NCBI GenBank assembly: GCA_949130495.1
Contig: OX422223.1
Span: 78,985,251 to 79,049,250 of the forward strand
DNA length: 64,000 nt
Reading direction: 5' to 3'
Source of the DNA: Sambucus nigra
Lineage: Eukaryota; Streptophyta; Magnoliopsida; Dipsacales; Adoxaceae
In this document: one piece after another, positions 20,377 to 31,949 of the stretch
How positions within the stretch are numbered: position 1 is the first letter of the stretch
Layout: each line of letters starts with the position of its first letter
The notes under the pieces: generated by a model
Database searches by the model: none
Told to the model about the DNA's origin: nothing
Seen by the model: only the letters and a program-made list of their open reading frames with translations
Translations under genes and position numbers: made by a program

Positions 20377-23029
20377 TGATAACTAGGCTTTTAGTATATC
20401 GTTGTTGAAACCCAAGTTAGTCAAAACCTCAATTACCTACAAATATAACAAACTCAAGTGTAGCGGTAAGTAAGGGTATCAATCCACTTCCAAGGGGGTA
20501 AGCTAGAGACAAACACAATTGTAATTCACTTTTTATTTTCTTTTTGTGCTTTTCACTTTCTACTTTTTTTTTAGCTTTTTCAAATATTAAAACAATTGCG
20601 TGAGGTGATGATTTAAACTAAACTAAACTAATGTGATATGATAACAACTAACTAGAAAGTTATTAAAATAAAGTCTAAACTAAAATAAGAGATAAAGTGA
20701 GGTAAATAATTGTGAGAACAATCAAGGAATGGGATTACACCACAAATTTTAGCTATTCTAACTAATTAATTTAATTAATTGAATTCTCCCAAATTAATAT
20801 CAAAATTACAAATCAACTCTCGTCGCAAATGTAATTTTAATAGTTACCTTTTAGAAAATTAAGTTTAATACCCCACAACTCTAGAAAATAGATCCACACT
20901 CCTTTTAATTAATCACCCGCTAGGATCGATCAATTAAAATTTATGTCAATCTTAGAAAATAAATTTAGAGTTGAAATTCAAGATATAATACCCCACTTAA
21001 GAAACCCCTATCTCTAGTTCGAATCTAAAATGGGTATTATAACTAGAATTTCGATTTTCTCTCGAAAATCATTCACCCTCTCTCGAGGCGTAAATTCAAG
21101 GGTGAGGGATCAAAAATAACATTCAAAGGGAATTTTCAAGTAATCAAACTAATTAAACTAAAATAACATCAAATAAGGGTTTCCCCCCACCCCTTGAAAG
21201 GGGATTAGCCTAACATGATATTAAACATGATGAATAAATAATCAAAGGCATATATAATAAAAAATTAGAGAAAGAGAACAAATCTTTAACAAGTCTCCTT
21301 GAAATTGGCAATTTGAACTCAATCATCTGTCATACAATTCAATTACTCACAATTAAATCTCACCAAATCTCTAAAAAAATAAAAACAAAAACTATTTACA
21401 AAATGGTTTTTATCTCTCTACAATTCTCTCTCTAAAAATTCCTATCTAAAAAGCACTTTCTCAAATGGGGTCTTCATCTTCATTTATAGTAGGCACATGG
21501 AGCATGGGGGTATTTTTGGGTAAAAGGGGCATGAGTGTGCATGGAAATGGTGAGGTGTGAGGATAATTGGAAGAGTGGATAGGAATGAACAAATCAGATT
21601 TGTTACAAGGGTATTTTTGGGTATTGGGGTAGAAGTGGTAGTTGGGGGTATTTGGGTAAAAAGAGGGTTAAGTGGGGTTTATGGCATGTGGGGAATTTAG
21701 TTTCATTTTTGGCTTTGGCTGTTGAGATTGGCTTTTGGCAGGTGAATGTCGTGACTTTGGAGGGAAATGGGTTGAGGTTGGCTTGGGTCACGATCTGGGT
21801 TTGGTAGGTCGGGTAGATCCGGTTGTGATCCGGCGAGGATGGGGTCGATCTCGGGTTTCGGAGGCTCCGTTTGGAGGGGGTCAAGGTCGCGGGTTGAGGG
21901 GTGAGGTGTCCGCCGACAGTCAGTTTTATTGATCGGCAGGAGGTCTGGAGCGTCGGGGGTTGGTTTCGAGCGGAAATGGGTTGAAAATTGGGTCCGCGGA
22001 CGTCGCCGACGGGTAGGGGCTGGGTTTTGTTGCATTGCGCAAGGGCTGGGTCTGTCGCCGGCGGGTTGGGACAGATCGGACAGTGTCGGAAATGGGGTTG
22101 GCCGACAGTGGGACAACGCCGGGTTGGTTTATGGGGTTTCCAGATGAGAGTAAGGTATTTGATTAATAAGGTGGATGGGTGTGTTAATGGTGAAGTAGGA
22201 GAGAGGATGTGGGTGAGTGGTTATGGAGTTTTGGTGAGAGGAGAGAGAAAGAGATGGGTGTTTGGAGGTTGAAGAAGAAGGGAGAGGGTTTGCGTGTGAT
22301 GAGGGTGTATGGATTTAGGTGAGGGTGAGTAAATGTGTTTGGGTGTATGTATGGCATAGGGTATTTAGGGTGTGAGGGATTGTGTGTTTAATTTGGACCC
22401 AACTAAAATAATAAAGACTCAACTAAAATAAAACTAAAAGTAAAAATAAATTCTAACTAAAAATAAAACAAACTAAAAATAATAAAAATATTAAAACTAA
22501 AAAAAAATCCTAAGCTTATATAAAAACTAAAATAAAACAAAGAAATAAAAACTTAAAATCTAAATGAAAATTAAAGTCCTAAAAAAATATAAAATCTAAT
22601 AAACTAAAAATAAACTCCTAAAAACTAATTCTAATAAAATAAGACTACACTGAAAACTAATAAAAATCAAAATAAAATAAAATTATACTAATAAAATAAA
22701 AATAGAAAATAAAACCTAGAAAATACTAAATAAATCTAAAATAAATCCTAAAAATAAAAATGACTCAAACTAAAAATCTAAAAAATATTAAAAAGGGACA
22801 AACAAAACACACACGGGGTTTGGGGTAGGTTTGGAATAGGTTTAGGCTCGGAATGAGGGAATTAACTCAATATTGCACACAATTGCCTTGATTTAAGCGT
22901 TTGAACTCTGCAATGCACAATTTAATCTACAAAATAAATATTTAAGCGCATAAGACCCAAATTCCCGAGAATTAGCAACTAAAATACATCTACTCGGGGT
23001 ATAAATTATACAATTTTGGGTGCTTATCA
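20377..23029 (-). repeat. Athila-A 3' LTR
   Basis: Plus-strand TGATAACTAGGC...GGTGCTTATCA. It contains a GC-rich island (about 21735-22150) and then an A-rich, G/T-poor tract (about 22396-22795). The small frames in the GC-rich island recur in the other LTR only because the LTRs are copies, and are not called genes. Confidence 0.9.
22396..22795. repeat. A-rich strand-asymmetric tract in Athila-A 3' LTR
   Basis: About 400 bases built from AACTAAAAATAAAA-like words with few G or T residues. The same tract occupies 29620-29990 in the 5' LTR. Confidence 0.75.
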
Positions 23030-23044
23030 CACCACCCCCAAACA
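23030..23044 (-). other. Athila-A polypurine tract
   Basis: On the minus strand GTTTGGGGGTGGTG lies directly before the 3' LTR start TGATAAGC, the position used to prime plus-strand DNA synthesis. Confidence 0.7.
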
Positions 23045-23105
23045 GAGCGTTGCTAGTCCTCGAGCAATAAGATAGAGAGAAAGAGAAAGATAAGTAACCA
23101 AAAGT

Positions 23106-23229
23106 GTACCACTTTCGCGGGCATTTGTGATTGCACTTAGCATGTGCAACAAGCCTTTAAACCTATAGGTTGCCCGACAGGACAAGTTGTGTCTCGTGAG
23201 GGTTTGCAGAGAATATACCCACAAAATTC
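23106..23229 (-). other. Conserved block with covarying hairpin, copy in Athila-A
   Basis: This block of about 124 bp is shared with Athila-B (43058-43180 and 44606-44728), although the surrounding internal sequence is not alignable by eye. On the plus strand it holds TTGCAC-TTAGCAT-GTGCAA (23131-23149), a 6-bp stem with a 7-nt loop. In Athila-B the same stem is TTGCAT...ATGCAA, so one base pair changed on both sides. A second potential stem follows at about 23183-23198 (ACAAG...CTCGT, one G-U pair in the minus-strand RNA). It lies near the 3' LTR. Function unknown; a packaging, dimerisation or 3'-end signal is possible. Confidence 0.6.
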
Positions 23230-25026
23230 TTATTTGCAAAAATTTATTGAAAGGCAATCAATCTCTTATTAGACATAGAATAATCGCACAACCCATCATG
23301 AAATAAATGATTTCTGAAATACAAGCTAGAATGTGTAAAAAGATTAGCTAAGTAAATACTCAGGGCACGTCCTTCCTATAACTCAACGTGTGTAGTGTGA
23401 ATCAGTCAAAATGGGTCGAGTATCATTAGAGTAATTCCTAGATTGCCTTGTCGGAATCAACGCTTCAACTTTAAATCTCACGGATATATCTCTCTCAATC
23501 GAACTCTCGAGATTAGGGTCAGTGTATCGCTCTTGTGTGTGAGGAGGTGAGTAAATGTAATCAAGTTCAAACGTCTCACACACGTATAAGAAAGAACGAA
23601 CAATAAGAAAGAAAATTGATCTCATGAAAGAATGCTAATCACTTTAGTGATAACGTCGAGTTATTCACCACGTCGACTTTCATTTGCCCGAACACCTAGG
23701 GGAACATGGATGATAATGGGTGAGGGGAAAAAGAAATGGGAAGGATGGTATAAGATGAGGTGTGGTATGATGGATGTGTGATGTAGGATATAATGGTGAT
23801 ATGAATGATGATATATGAATGGATATGATAGAAGAGTGTTCTATACTTGAAGAACAAATGTCTTTATTTCAAAACTAACTACTAACTACAAATTCTCTTT
23901 CTTTTCTTTTCTCTCTTTTTTTCGATTTTTCTTTTCTTTTTCTCTATTTTTTTTTCTCTCACTTTTCAAACCAACAATGAAGACATTTAACATTTGGAAT
24001 CAACACTCTTTTATTTAAAAATGAAAGATGATATAGAGATGATAGGTGATGGTGTGGGGAAATATGTAAAAGTATGGGAATGTAATGGGTGAGTTGAATG
24101 GAAATATGATATGGGGGAAAAGTGGTAGGTGTATGGATGAAAATCCTAGTATTCGGGACAAATTTCAAGACACGCGTTTCTTACAACTCGAAAGAGATGT
24201 CATTATCAGTGATCAGGCCAAAAATGAAGAATAATGAGATCATACAACAATTAAAAGTGCGGACCCACAGAAAGTTGAATCAACTTGTGACTCGGAAATT
24301 GCGTAAAACACTCTGAAAGGGTGAAAGGCATAAATCTCACAAGCTAAAGTCTCCACTAGTGATCCGTAAGGTTCTCTTCAGAATTGTAGTACTCCTCAAC
24401 TCTAAACCGTAGTGACATGATATGTGCGCAAATTTTTGTTGAGTCTAGAAATTCATGGTGCAACATACCTTGTTATGTATTACATAAGCTATTTATAAAA
24501 AAGATAAATCCTCTAGCTTGATTCCAAGACTTAGAAAGATGGATGATTGAAAATTCACATCAATGATTGAGAAGAAAGAAACTGCACGAATTTTTAAAAA
24601 TCAGGTTTAAAACTCAAAATTTTTCAAAAGAGGTACGATTTTGATAAAATTCCCCACCCCCAAACAAAAAGGAACATCGTCCTCGATGTTAAGTAAAATA
24701 ATTTTTTAAATTGAGAGCATAAGGTAGGAAAGAGATTACCAAAACCAACTAATGAAGTGGTCAGATATCACCAATAATAAACCTGAATAAATGATAAGAG
24801 AAAAAATGTGTACAAGTCTATAAACATGATAAAGCAGTGGGTGATGGAAAACACCACCCCCAAATAGGATGAGACTAGTACAAGAAACGCGGGCTGCCTC
24901 CCGATAGCGCTAGGTTTAATGTCTTCAGCCAGACCGATAGAATCTCACCCTAAGGATAAGAACGAGGAAAGTACCGGGCGGTAGAAAAATGGATGATGAG
25001 AATCACCCCCAAACAAGACTGAAGCG
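23230..25026. other. Athila-A non-coding internal region
   Basis: Contains a CT-rich tract (23885-23965) and an AAACAAAAAGGAACATCGTC-like stretch at about 24663. No frame with a recognisable domain. Athila-B has a polypyrimidine tract at a similar place after its conserved block. Confidence 0.55.
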
Positions 25027-26943
25027 TCAGTCTTGTTGGATAGAGGCTAAAACGGGACAATGAACTTGTATGGCAAAGTGCATTACATGATGCAAAGCAT
25101 CGGTGGACCATGGGCGGGTGGGTATTAGGGTAAAGGCGAGGGTGAATATATATCGATCTCGGGCCTTGTTGAGCTTAAAGGTGAGGGCAACTAGGACACT
25201 ATAAGAATGGTTCTCCAATTGGATGGGGAGGGAAAAGGGTTTGGCAATAGTGATGGGGTGGGTATCATATAAATCACACAACCATTCTTTAAATGGGCGA
25301 TGATATTGGTCGCGCCATGACACGCCAGGGAGCTGATGGAAAGGAAAATCAACACCAAAAGGAAGTGGTGTGCATGGAGGAACAAGCTCAATGTCACAGA
25401 ATTGGAGAGTATCACCACAAATACTCTCGTAGATGGTGGAGGATGGTTTCAGGTGAGGATCTAAAAATGTGGATGGAAACATGAACTGCGTAAAATCAAG
25501 ATCCAAATCAGGTGGTGGGGTGGAAAGGATAATGGGTGGGTCGGGTGGGACAAATGGTGGATCGAGTGGGATAAATGGTGGAGGAAGATTATATATCTCT
25601 AGAGTAGGGAACACACACTCATTTGGAGGGACATAATGATCCTCAATATCCTCCTGAAGAGGGAGTGTGGGATCAAGTGATTTCGAGATCAACTTATCCA
25701 CTAATGTATCACCTTCCGATGTGGTGAAATGGTCTAACGAGGCATTAATATTCGAGATAGATGAATCAATATCAATATTCGGCTCAAGGGGAGCCAAATA
25801 TGATGGGGTAGGATCCATATCAAGAGAGGTGGGAACCATCTCTGACACTATCTCGGTACAATGGTGAGAACTCGTAGCCGGACTAAACCTAAAAGATATG
25901 GTCATGTCAGAGACATAGACAATTGGGGCATAAGGTAAAAACTCTGGCAAATTTTTGGATTCTATGGGAAAGTGAGTAGGAACCTCAAAGTGGGGTTCAT
26001 GTGGACATGGTGGTATTGGATCAGACTCACTATCGAAAGATAAGTCAACACAATTGTCGACTTGGGACCCGGACCATGGTATGGTCTCAACTTCGAGATT
26101 CTCGGGGTGGTAGGGTTGGTCACACTCAAAATCTATGTCACAAGAGGACACATCATCATCACACTCGGTGGCAACGATGGGTGGATCCATAGGAATGTCC
26201 GACTCTCTCGCACACTCCAATTCATTTAACCTTTGTTCAAGCCGTTGGAGAGCTTCATTTTGAATTTGAGTGGCTTGCTCTTGCTCGAGTATGAACTTTT
26301 GCAAGAGGCTTTCGAGAGAGGATGTGAATGGAGTGATGGGTGGTGGCGGTGGTTGAGGTGGACACAACTCGCTATGATCATGGCTATATGGAGAATACTC
26401 AAATGAAGTGTGTGGAGTGGGGCCAAGTTCATCATACACGAAAGGATCGCTTTCGTGATGGACAATTGGTTGATACTCATGGGGTGCGTAGTGAGGGAAC
26501 TGATTGTGAACGGGTGCACAAGGTTACCATGATGACTGTTGGAACGTGTGAGGATCCACAACATCGGGTTGGGATTCGTATTGCGTGGGAGGGTGATCAG
26601 GCCTCCACGAATAGCTCGGGTACTCACATAACTCGAGATTGGGTGTATCGGGATAGTAGGCCGAGGTGAGTTCCGGAACAGTGTCATATGGATGCACATG
26701 TTCCATGGTGAGTTCCAATGGATATGAATAGTATGGACGCTCATGGGACATGTGATCGGCATAATAACAGTGGGTGCACAACAGAGGATGAGACACGCCT
26801 ACACTTGACACCGAGGGTGATGGAAAATAAGGTGCGTGCATGGACGGGTCAAGAGTATCAAGGGCACTCGTGAGAGAGGTGAAACTATTAAAATTATCAT
26901 AAAGAGATGGCTCGGGATCACCCTCACACGTGTCGCGTGGCAA
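25027..26943 (-). pseudogene. Athila-A internal ORF, 639 codons, unknown function
   Basis: One frame runs from ATG at 26943 to a stop at 25027, broken by a single in-frame TAA near 26524, right after a tryptophan. The first 139 codons are rich in P, Y, S and H (SWRPDHPPTQYES). The next 470 codons contain a Pro-run (PPQPPPPPITPF), a predicted amphipathic helix LLQKFILEQEQATQIQNEAL with heptad spacing, then a long acidic, Pro-rich segment. The conserved-looking end is GVSWRDQYHRPFKEWLCDLY. The helical part resembles the gag-linker helices of Athila/Ogre polyproteins, but I see no gag core, zinc knuckle or protease. It may be a repurposed gag-derived protein. The near-intact frame in an otherwise non-coding element is notable. 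Confidence 0.55.
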
Positions 26944-27583
26944 TGAAAAATGACCAAAGTAGTCCTATAAAGGACGTTCTACGGTCATGTGGAGAAAAAT
27001 ATTTTTTTTTGAGTTTTTAAATTTTTCAAAAGGAAAGAAAATATTTTTGGATTTTTTTCCAAAATGAAAGAAAGAAAATACTTTTGGATTTTTTTTTTTG
27101 AAGAAAAGGTGGGGAAAAAATATGGACTCTTGATTTTGGACGAACCAACTAAAACCGACTACCTAAAAATGGAATTGGACACACACAAGTCAAGAAATTT
27201 TCCTAACTAGCACATAGCCAATTTTTATCTTTAAATTTAGTGAAAGGGTAGTCAAATTTTAATTAAGTCCCCGGACGATAAAAATTCACGAAAATATCTT
27301 AGTGATCGCCTTTGCAAAAATATTCTCCTAGTGGGCTACCTAGTTAATGGATTTTAAATTTAGTGATGGCTAGGGTAGCACACAATGGTAAGCGAGTGAG
27401 TCGGGTGATGAAATCCCTTCTCGTGAGTGACCGGGTGTAGGTCTTAGTAATTTAATTCATCACGCCAATCAAAAAATAAATGCGAGAATAAAATCACAAA
27501 AGAGCACACAAAAGAATTTACTCGCTAACAAGAGAGGCGGGAGGGTGGCAGAAAAATGTAGCGATAAGTAAGGGTATAATAAC
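26944..27583. other. Athila-A leader between PBS and ORF
   Basis: About 640 bases of A/T-rich leader on the minus strand, with poly-A/T runs at 27000-27120. No gene. Confidence 0.5.
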
Positions 27584-27604
27584 ATCCCCGACAATGGCGC
27601 CATT
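27584..27604 (-). other. Athila-A primer-binding site
   Basis: On the minus strand, directly after the 5' LTR: AATGGCGCCATTGTCGGGGA. This is the TGGCGCC-type site seen in Athila and Tat lineages. Confidence 0.8.
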
Positions 27605-30222
27605 TGATAACTAGGCTTTTTGTATGCCGTTGTTGAAAGCCAAGTTAGTCAAAACCTCAATTACCTACAAATATAACAAACTCAAGTGTAGTGGTAAGTA
27701 AAGGTATCAATCCACTTCCAAGGGGGTAAGCTAGAGACAAATTCAATTGTAATTCACTTTTTATTTTCTTTTTGTGCTTTTCACTTTTCTACTTTTTTTT
27801 TAGCTTTTTCAAATATTAAAACAATTGCGTGAGGTGATGATTTAAACTAAACTAAACTAAACTAATGTGATATTATAACAACTAACTAGAAAGTTATTAA
27901 AATAAAGTCTAAACTAAAATAAGAGATAAAGTGAGGTAAATAATTGTGAGAACAATCAAGGAATGGGATTACACCACAAATTTTAGCTATTCTAACTAAT
28001 TAATTTAATTAATTGAATTCTCCCAAATTAATATCAAAATTACAAATCAACTCTCGTCGCAAATGTAATTTTAATAGTTACCTTTTAGAAAATTAAGTTT
28101 AATACCCCACAACTCTAGAAAATAGATCCACACTCCTTTTAATTAATCACCCGCTAGGATCGATCAATTAAAATTTATGTCAATCTTAGAAAATAAATTT
28201 AGAGTTGAAATTCAAGTTATAATACCCCACTTAAGAAACCCCTATCTCTAGTTCGAATCTAAAATGGGTATTATAACTAGAATTTCGATTTTCTCTCGAA
28301 AATCATTTACCCTCTCTCGAGGCGTAAATTCAAGGGTGAGGGATCAAAAATAACATTCAAAGGGAATTTTCAAGTAATCAAACTAATTAAACTAAAATAA
28401 CATCAAATAAGGGTTTCCCCCCACCCCTTGAAAGGGGATTAGCCTAACATGATATTAAACATGATGAACAAATAATCAAAGGCATATATAATAAAAGAGT
28501 AGAGAAAGAGAACAAATCTTCAACAAGTCTCCTTGAAATTGGCAATTTGGACTCTATCATCTTCCATACAATTCAATTACTCACAATTAAACCTCACCAA
28601 ATCTCTAAAAAAAATAAAAGCAAAAACTATTTACAAAATGGTGTTTATCTCTCTACAATTCTCTCTCTAAAAATTCCCATCTAAAAAGCTCTTTCTTAAA
28701 TGGGGTTTTCATCTTCATTTATAGTAGGCACATGGAGCATGGGGGTATTTTTGGGTAAAAGGGGCATGAGTGTGATTGGAAATGGTGAGGTGTGAGGATA
28801 ATTGGAAGAGTGGATAGGAATGAACAAATCAGATTTGTTACAAGGGTATTGGGGTAGAAGTGGTAGTTGGGGGTATTTGGGTAAAAAGAGGGTTAAGTGG
28901 GGTTATGGCATGTGGGGAATTTAGTTTCATTTTTGGCTTTGGTTGTTGAGATTGGCTTTTGGCAGGTGAATGTCGTGACTTTGGAGGGAAATGGATTGAG
29001 GTTGGCTTGGGTCACGATCTGGGTTCGGTAGGTCGGGTAGATCCGGTTGTGGTCCGGCGGGGATGGGGTCGATCTCGGGTTTCAGAGGCTCCGTTTGGAT
29101 GGGGTCAAGGTCGCGGGTTGAGGGGTGAGGTGTACGTTGACTGTCGGTTCTATGGATCGGCAGGAGGTCTGGAGCACCGGGGGTTGGTTTCGGGCGGAAA
29201 TGGGTTGTAAAATCGGGTTCGCGGACGTGGCCGGCGGGTAGGGGCTGGGTTTTGTTGGATTGCGCAGGGACTGGGTCTGTCGCTGACGGGTTGGGACAGA
29301 TCTAACAGTGTCAAAAATGGGGTTGGCCGGCGGTGGGACAACGCCGGGTTGGTTTATGGGGTTTCCAGGTGAGAGTAAGGGTTTGATGGATAAGGTGGAT
29401 GGGTGTGTTAATGGTGGAGTAGGAGAGAGGATGTGGGTTAGTGGTTTTGGAGTTTTGGTGAGAGGAGAGAGAAAGAGATGGGTGTTGGGAGGTTGAAGAA
29501 GAAGGGAGAGGGTTTGTGTGTGATGAGGGTGTATGGATTTAGGTGAGGGTGAGTAAATGTGTTTGGGTGTATGTATGGCATAGGGTATTTAGGGCGTGAG
29601 GGGTTGTGTGTTTAATTTGTACCCAACTAAAATAATAAAGACTCAACGAAAATAAAACTAAAAGTAAAAATAAATTCTAACTAAAAACAATAAAAATATT
29701 AAAACTAAAAAAAGATCCTAAGCTTATATAAAAACTAAAATAAAACAAAAGAAATAAAAACTAAAATTTAAATGAAAATTAAAGTCCTAAAAAAATATAA
29801 AATTTAATAAACTAAAAATAAACTCCTAAAAACTAATCCTAATAAAATAAGACTACACTGAAAACTAATAAAAATCAAAATAAAATAAAATTATACTAAT
29901 AAAATAAAAATAGAAAATAAAACCTAGAAAATACTAAATAAATCCTAAAAATAAAAATGACTCAAACTAAAAATCTAAAAAATATTAAAAAGGGACAAAC
30001 AAAACACACACAGGGTTTGGGGTAGGTTTGGGCTAGGTTTAGGCTCGGGATAAGGGAATTAACTCCATATTGCACACAATTGCCTTGATTTAAGCGTTTG
30101 AACTCTGGAATGCACAATTTGACGAAATAAACATTTAAGTGCATAAGACCCAAATTATCGAGAATTAGTAACTAAAATACATCTATTCGGGGTATAAATT
30201 GTACAGTTTTGGGTGCTTATCA
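27605..30222 (-). repeat. Athila-A 5' LTR
   Basis: Near-identical to 20377-23029. Differences are scattered substitutions and small indels, for example the loss of GGGTATTTTT at about 28848. It carries the same GC-rich island (28959-29370) and A-rich tract (29620-29990). Confidence 0.9.
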
Positions 30223-30383
30223 ACGAGGATGTCTATCTTGGGTCTGAACCGTATAAGAGATACCTCCTCTATAATTATAGTTTTATATTTGATGCTTGCA
30301 AAGCGAAGATCCAAAGGTTTTCCCCTGAGGTGGATGTCTCTAGCCCATTTGTTGAGGCTCCTGAATTTGGCGGGGAGAGTTAG
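30223..30383 (+). pseudogene. Tat-B antisense ORF, last part
   Basis: This continues the frame interrupted at 20376: reading goes on through YLGSEPYKRYLLYNYSFIFD and ends FVEAPEFGGES with TAG at about 30383. The acidic ending and the preceding aromatic block look like the C-terminus of an antisense ORF protein. Joining the two parts gives an uninterrupted last section of about 50 residues, which confirms that Athila-A inserted into this gene. Confidence 0.55.
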
Positions 30384-30974
30384 ATTATGAAGACAATCCT
30401 AAAAAGCCTAAGGAATACATATTTGCCTCTTTCTCTCTGCCATAGTGGAATTCCCTTGGATACCCAGGGTATCAATCCTTATTTGGTTATTTAAGTAATT
30501 TTTTATTTTGAACTGTTGGTTGGTCGTGTACCGTTGATGCAATTTCCCCGCTTTCGTCTTTAATAAAAGTATTTTTTTAATGGAAATGTGTTGTTCTTTA
30601 GTCTTTACTCCTTACCTTATTTTTTTATTTGCTAACAAATTTTATGCACTTCCTGAGGCATTTGAGGTCTATCAATACGAAGTATACCTAGCCCTCAAGA
30701 TTAGTTGGTAAAGCAAGGTAACTTGGGATGTAAATTTATTGAAATATATCTGAGTACCTGAGACCTTTGCTTTACACTCGCGTAGTTTGCCAAAGTTAAG
30801 AATTAGGTTTTTTGGTAGGTAGCTAAGACTTAGATCCTTAGCATACATGATACATGTGATTTTATGAGAATGGAAGCCCACAATTTTTGTTCAAACACTT
30901 AACCCCCAAAAAATTTTGCGCGTGAAGGCTCAATAATAAATCATATAAGGGATTCTGAAACCTTAGGCTTAAAA
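30384..30974. other. Tat-B non-coding region
   Basis: AT-rich sequence between the antisense ORF end and the tandem repeats. No gene. Confidence 0.4.
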
Positions 30975-31295
30975 TTTGGTCTTGAACTTTTGAAATATAA
31001 AGTTCTTATAAGTGTCCTAAGACCTCCGAATTGAGTAAAATTGTCACTTAAAGTCCCACAAACGTTCATAAGACCTCTAAACTTAAGTAACATTGAATTA
31101 TGAAGTCCTTATAATGGTATGAGACCTCAAGACTTAGAAAATATTTGAAATTTTGAAGTCCTTATAAGGGTCTGAGACCTCCGAACAGAAAAATTCAAAA
31201 TTTGAAGTCCTTACAAAGGTCTGAGACCTCCATACTAAAATATTCAGAATTTGAAGTTCTTATAAGGGTATAGGACCTTTGGAATTTGGTCTTTA
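30975..31295. repeat. Tandem repeats of about 50-57 bp in Tat-B
   Basis: Six degenerate units each begin AAGTCCTTATAAGGGTCTGA-like, followed by GACCTCCGAA and an A/T-rich AAAATTGAAATTTTG-like tail. They lie between pol and the antisense ORF, the place where Ogre/Tat elements are known to carry fast-changing tandem repeats. Confidence 0.75.
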
Positions 31296-31549
31296 CACCC
31301 TTATTCTGTTAAAAACTAAGTTTTGGTCAATTTTTTGTATTTGAACAATTAGCCCCAAAAAAATTTTGAAAACATAAGTTTTTTTCTTAAACATTTTACA
31401 AAGTTATATCTGAGGGGTGTAAGGTTTACACTTTTTTGCGTAACCCCATGGTAAAGAAAGATTTTGATGTAAGGAAATGGGTTATTTTATATGTCCTTAA
31501 ACCTTAGACTTTTGGAATTATGGATGAAAATCTCAATAATCCCTTAGTC

Positions 31550-31795
31550 TTTTATGGGTTTGGAGACCTTTGACTATGCGTTTTGGGCGTTTAAACCAAG
31601 GACTGTCGTCTTTTTTGGTTCATGAGACCTTTTACTATTAGTCTCAAGCCAAGGATAAGATCCTTGTAGCTTGAATGTTGGGTCATAAGACCTTAGCTTA
31701 ATCCTACAGCCAAGATTGAAATCCTTACAACTCCTTTTGTCGGTCATAAGACCATAGTTTTATATTAAGCCAAGGTTGAACTACTTGTATATTTT
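31550..31795. repeat. Second tandem-repeat set in Tat-B, about 60 bp
   Basis: About four degenerate units with the order CATAAGACCTTAG, AAGCCAAG(A/G)TTGAAAT and CCTTGTA, distinct from the array at 30975-31295. Confidence 0.6.
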
Positions 31796-31949
31796 AAATA
31801 ATAATGGTATTGAGCACATCACAGGTAATGAAATCTTTATTTCATTTTTTTAGCAATGAATACATCACTGTTAGTATTTTTGAAATGCTCCCACATTCCA
31901 GGGATGAGGGAGCTCATATCCCTCTATATGGTTGAGGTAATAGCATCCA

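Larger units (their letters stand above)
20377..30222 (-). mobile_element. Athila-A: non-autonomous Athila-like LTR element
   Basis: LTRs 20377-23029 (2653 bp) and 27605-30222 (2618 bp) agree at roughly 97% by eye, in the order TGATAAGCACCC...CTAGTTATCA on the minus strand. Flanks ACGGG (20372-20376) and ACGAG (30223-30227) differ at one base and are the likely target duplication. The PBS at 27584-27604 is TGGCGCCATTGTCGGGGA-like, as in Athila/Tat elements. The only long frame is a 639-codon ORF of unknown function (25027-26943). There is no protease, RT, RNase H or integrase, so it is a large derivative that would be moved in trans. It splits the antisense ORF of Tat-B. Confidence 0.85.

Noticed and set aside
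21603..22272. Several overlapping frames in the GC-rich part of the Athila-A LTR, some recurring at 28959-29496
   Set aside because: They recur because the LTRs are copies; present in several frames on both strands and no domain, so LTR sequence, not genes.
30975..31295. Regularly spaced repeats suggestive of a CRISPR-like array
   Set aside because: Units are degenerate head-to-tail copies without unique spacers, inside a retrotransposon; tandem repeat, not CRISPR.
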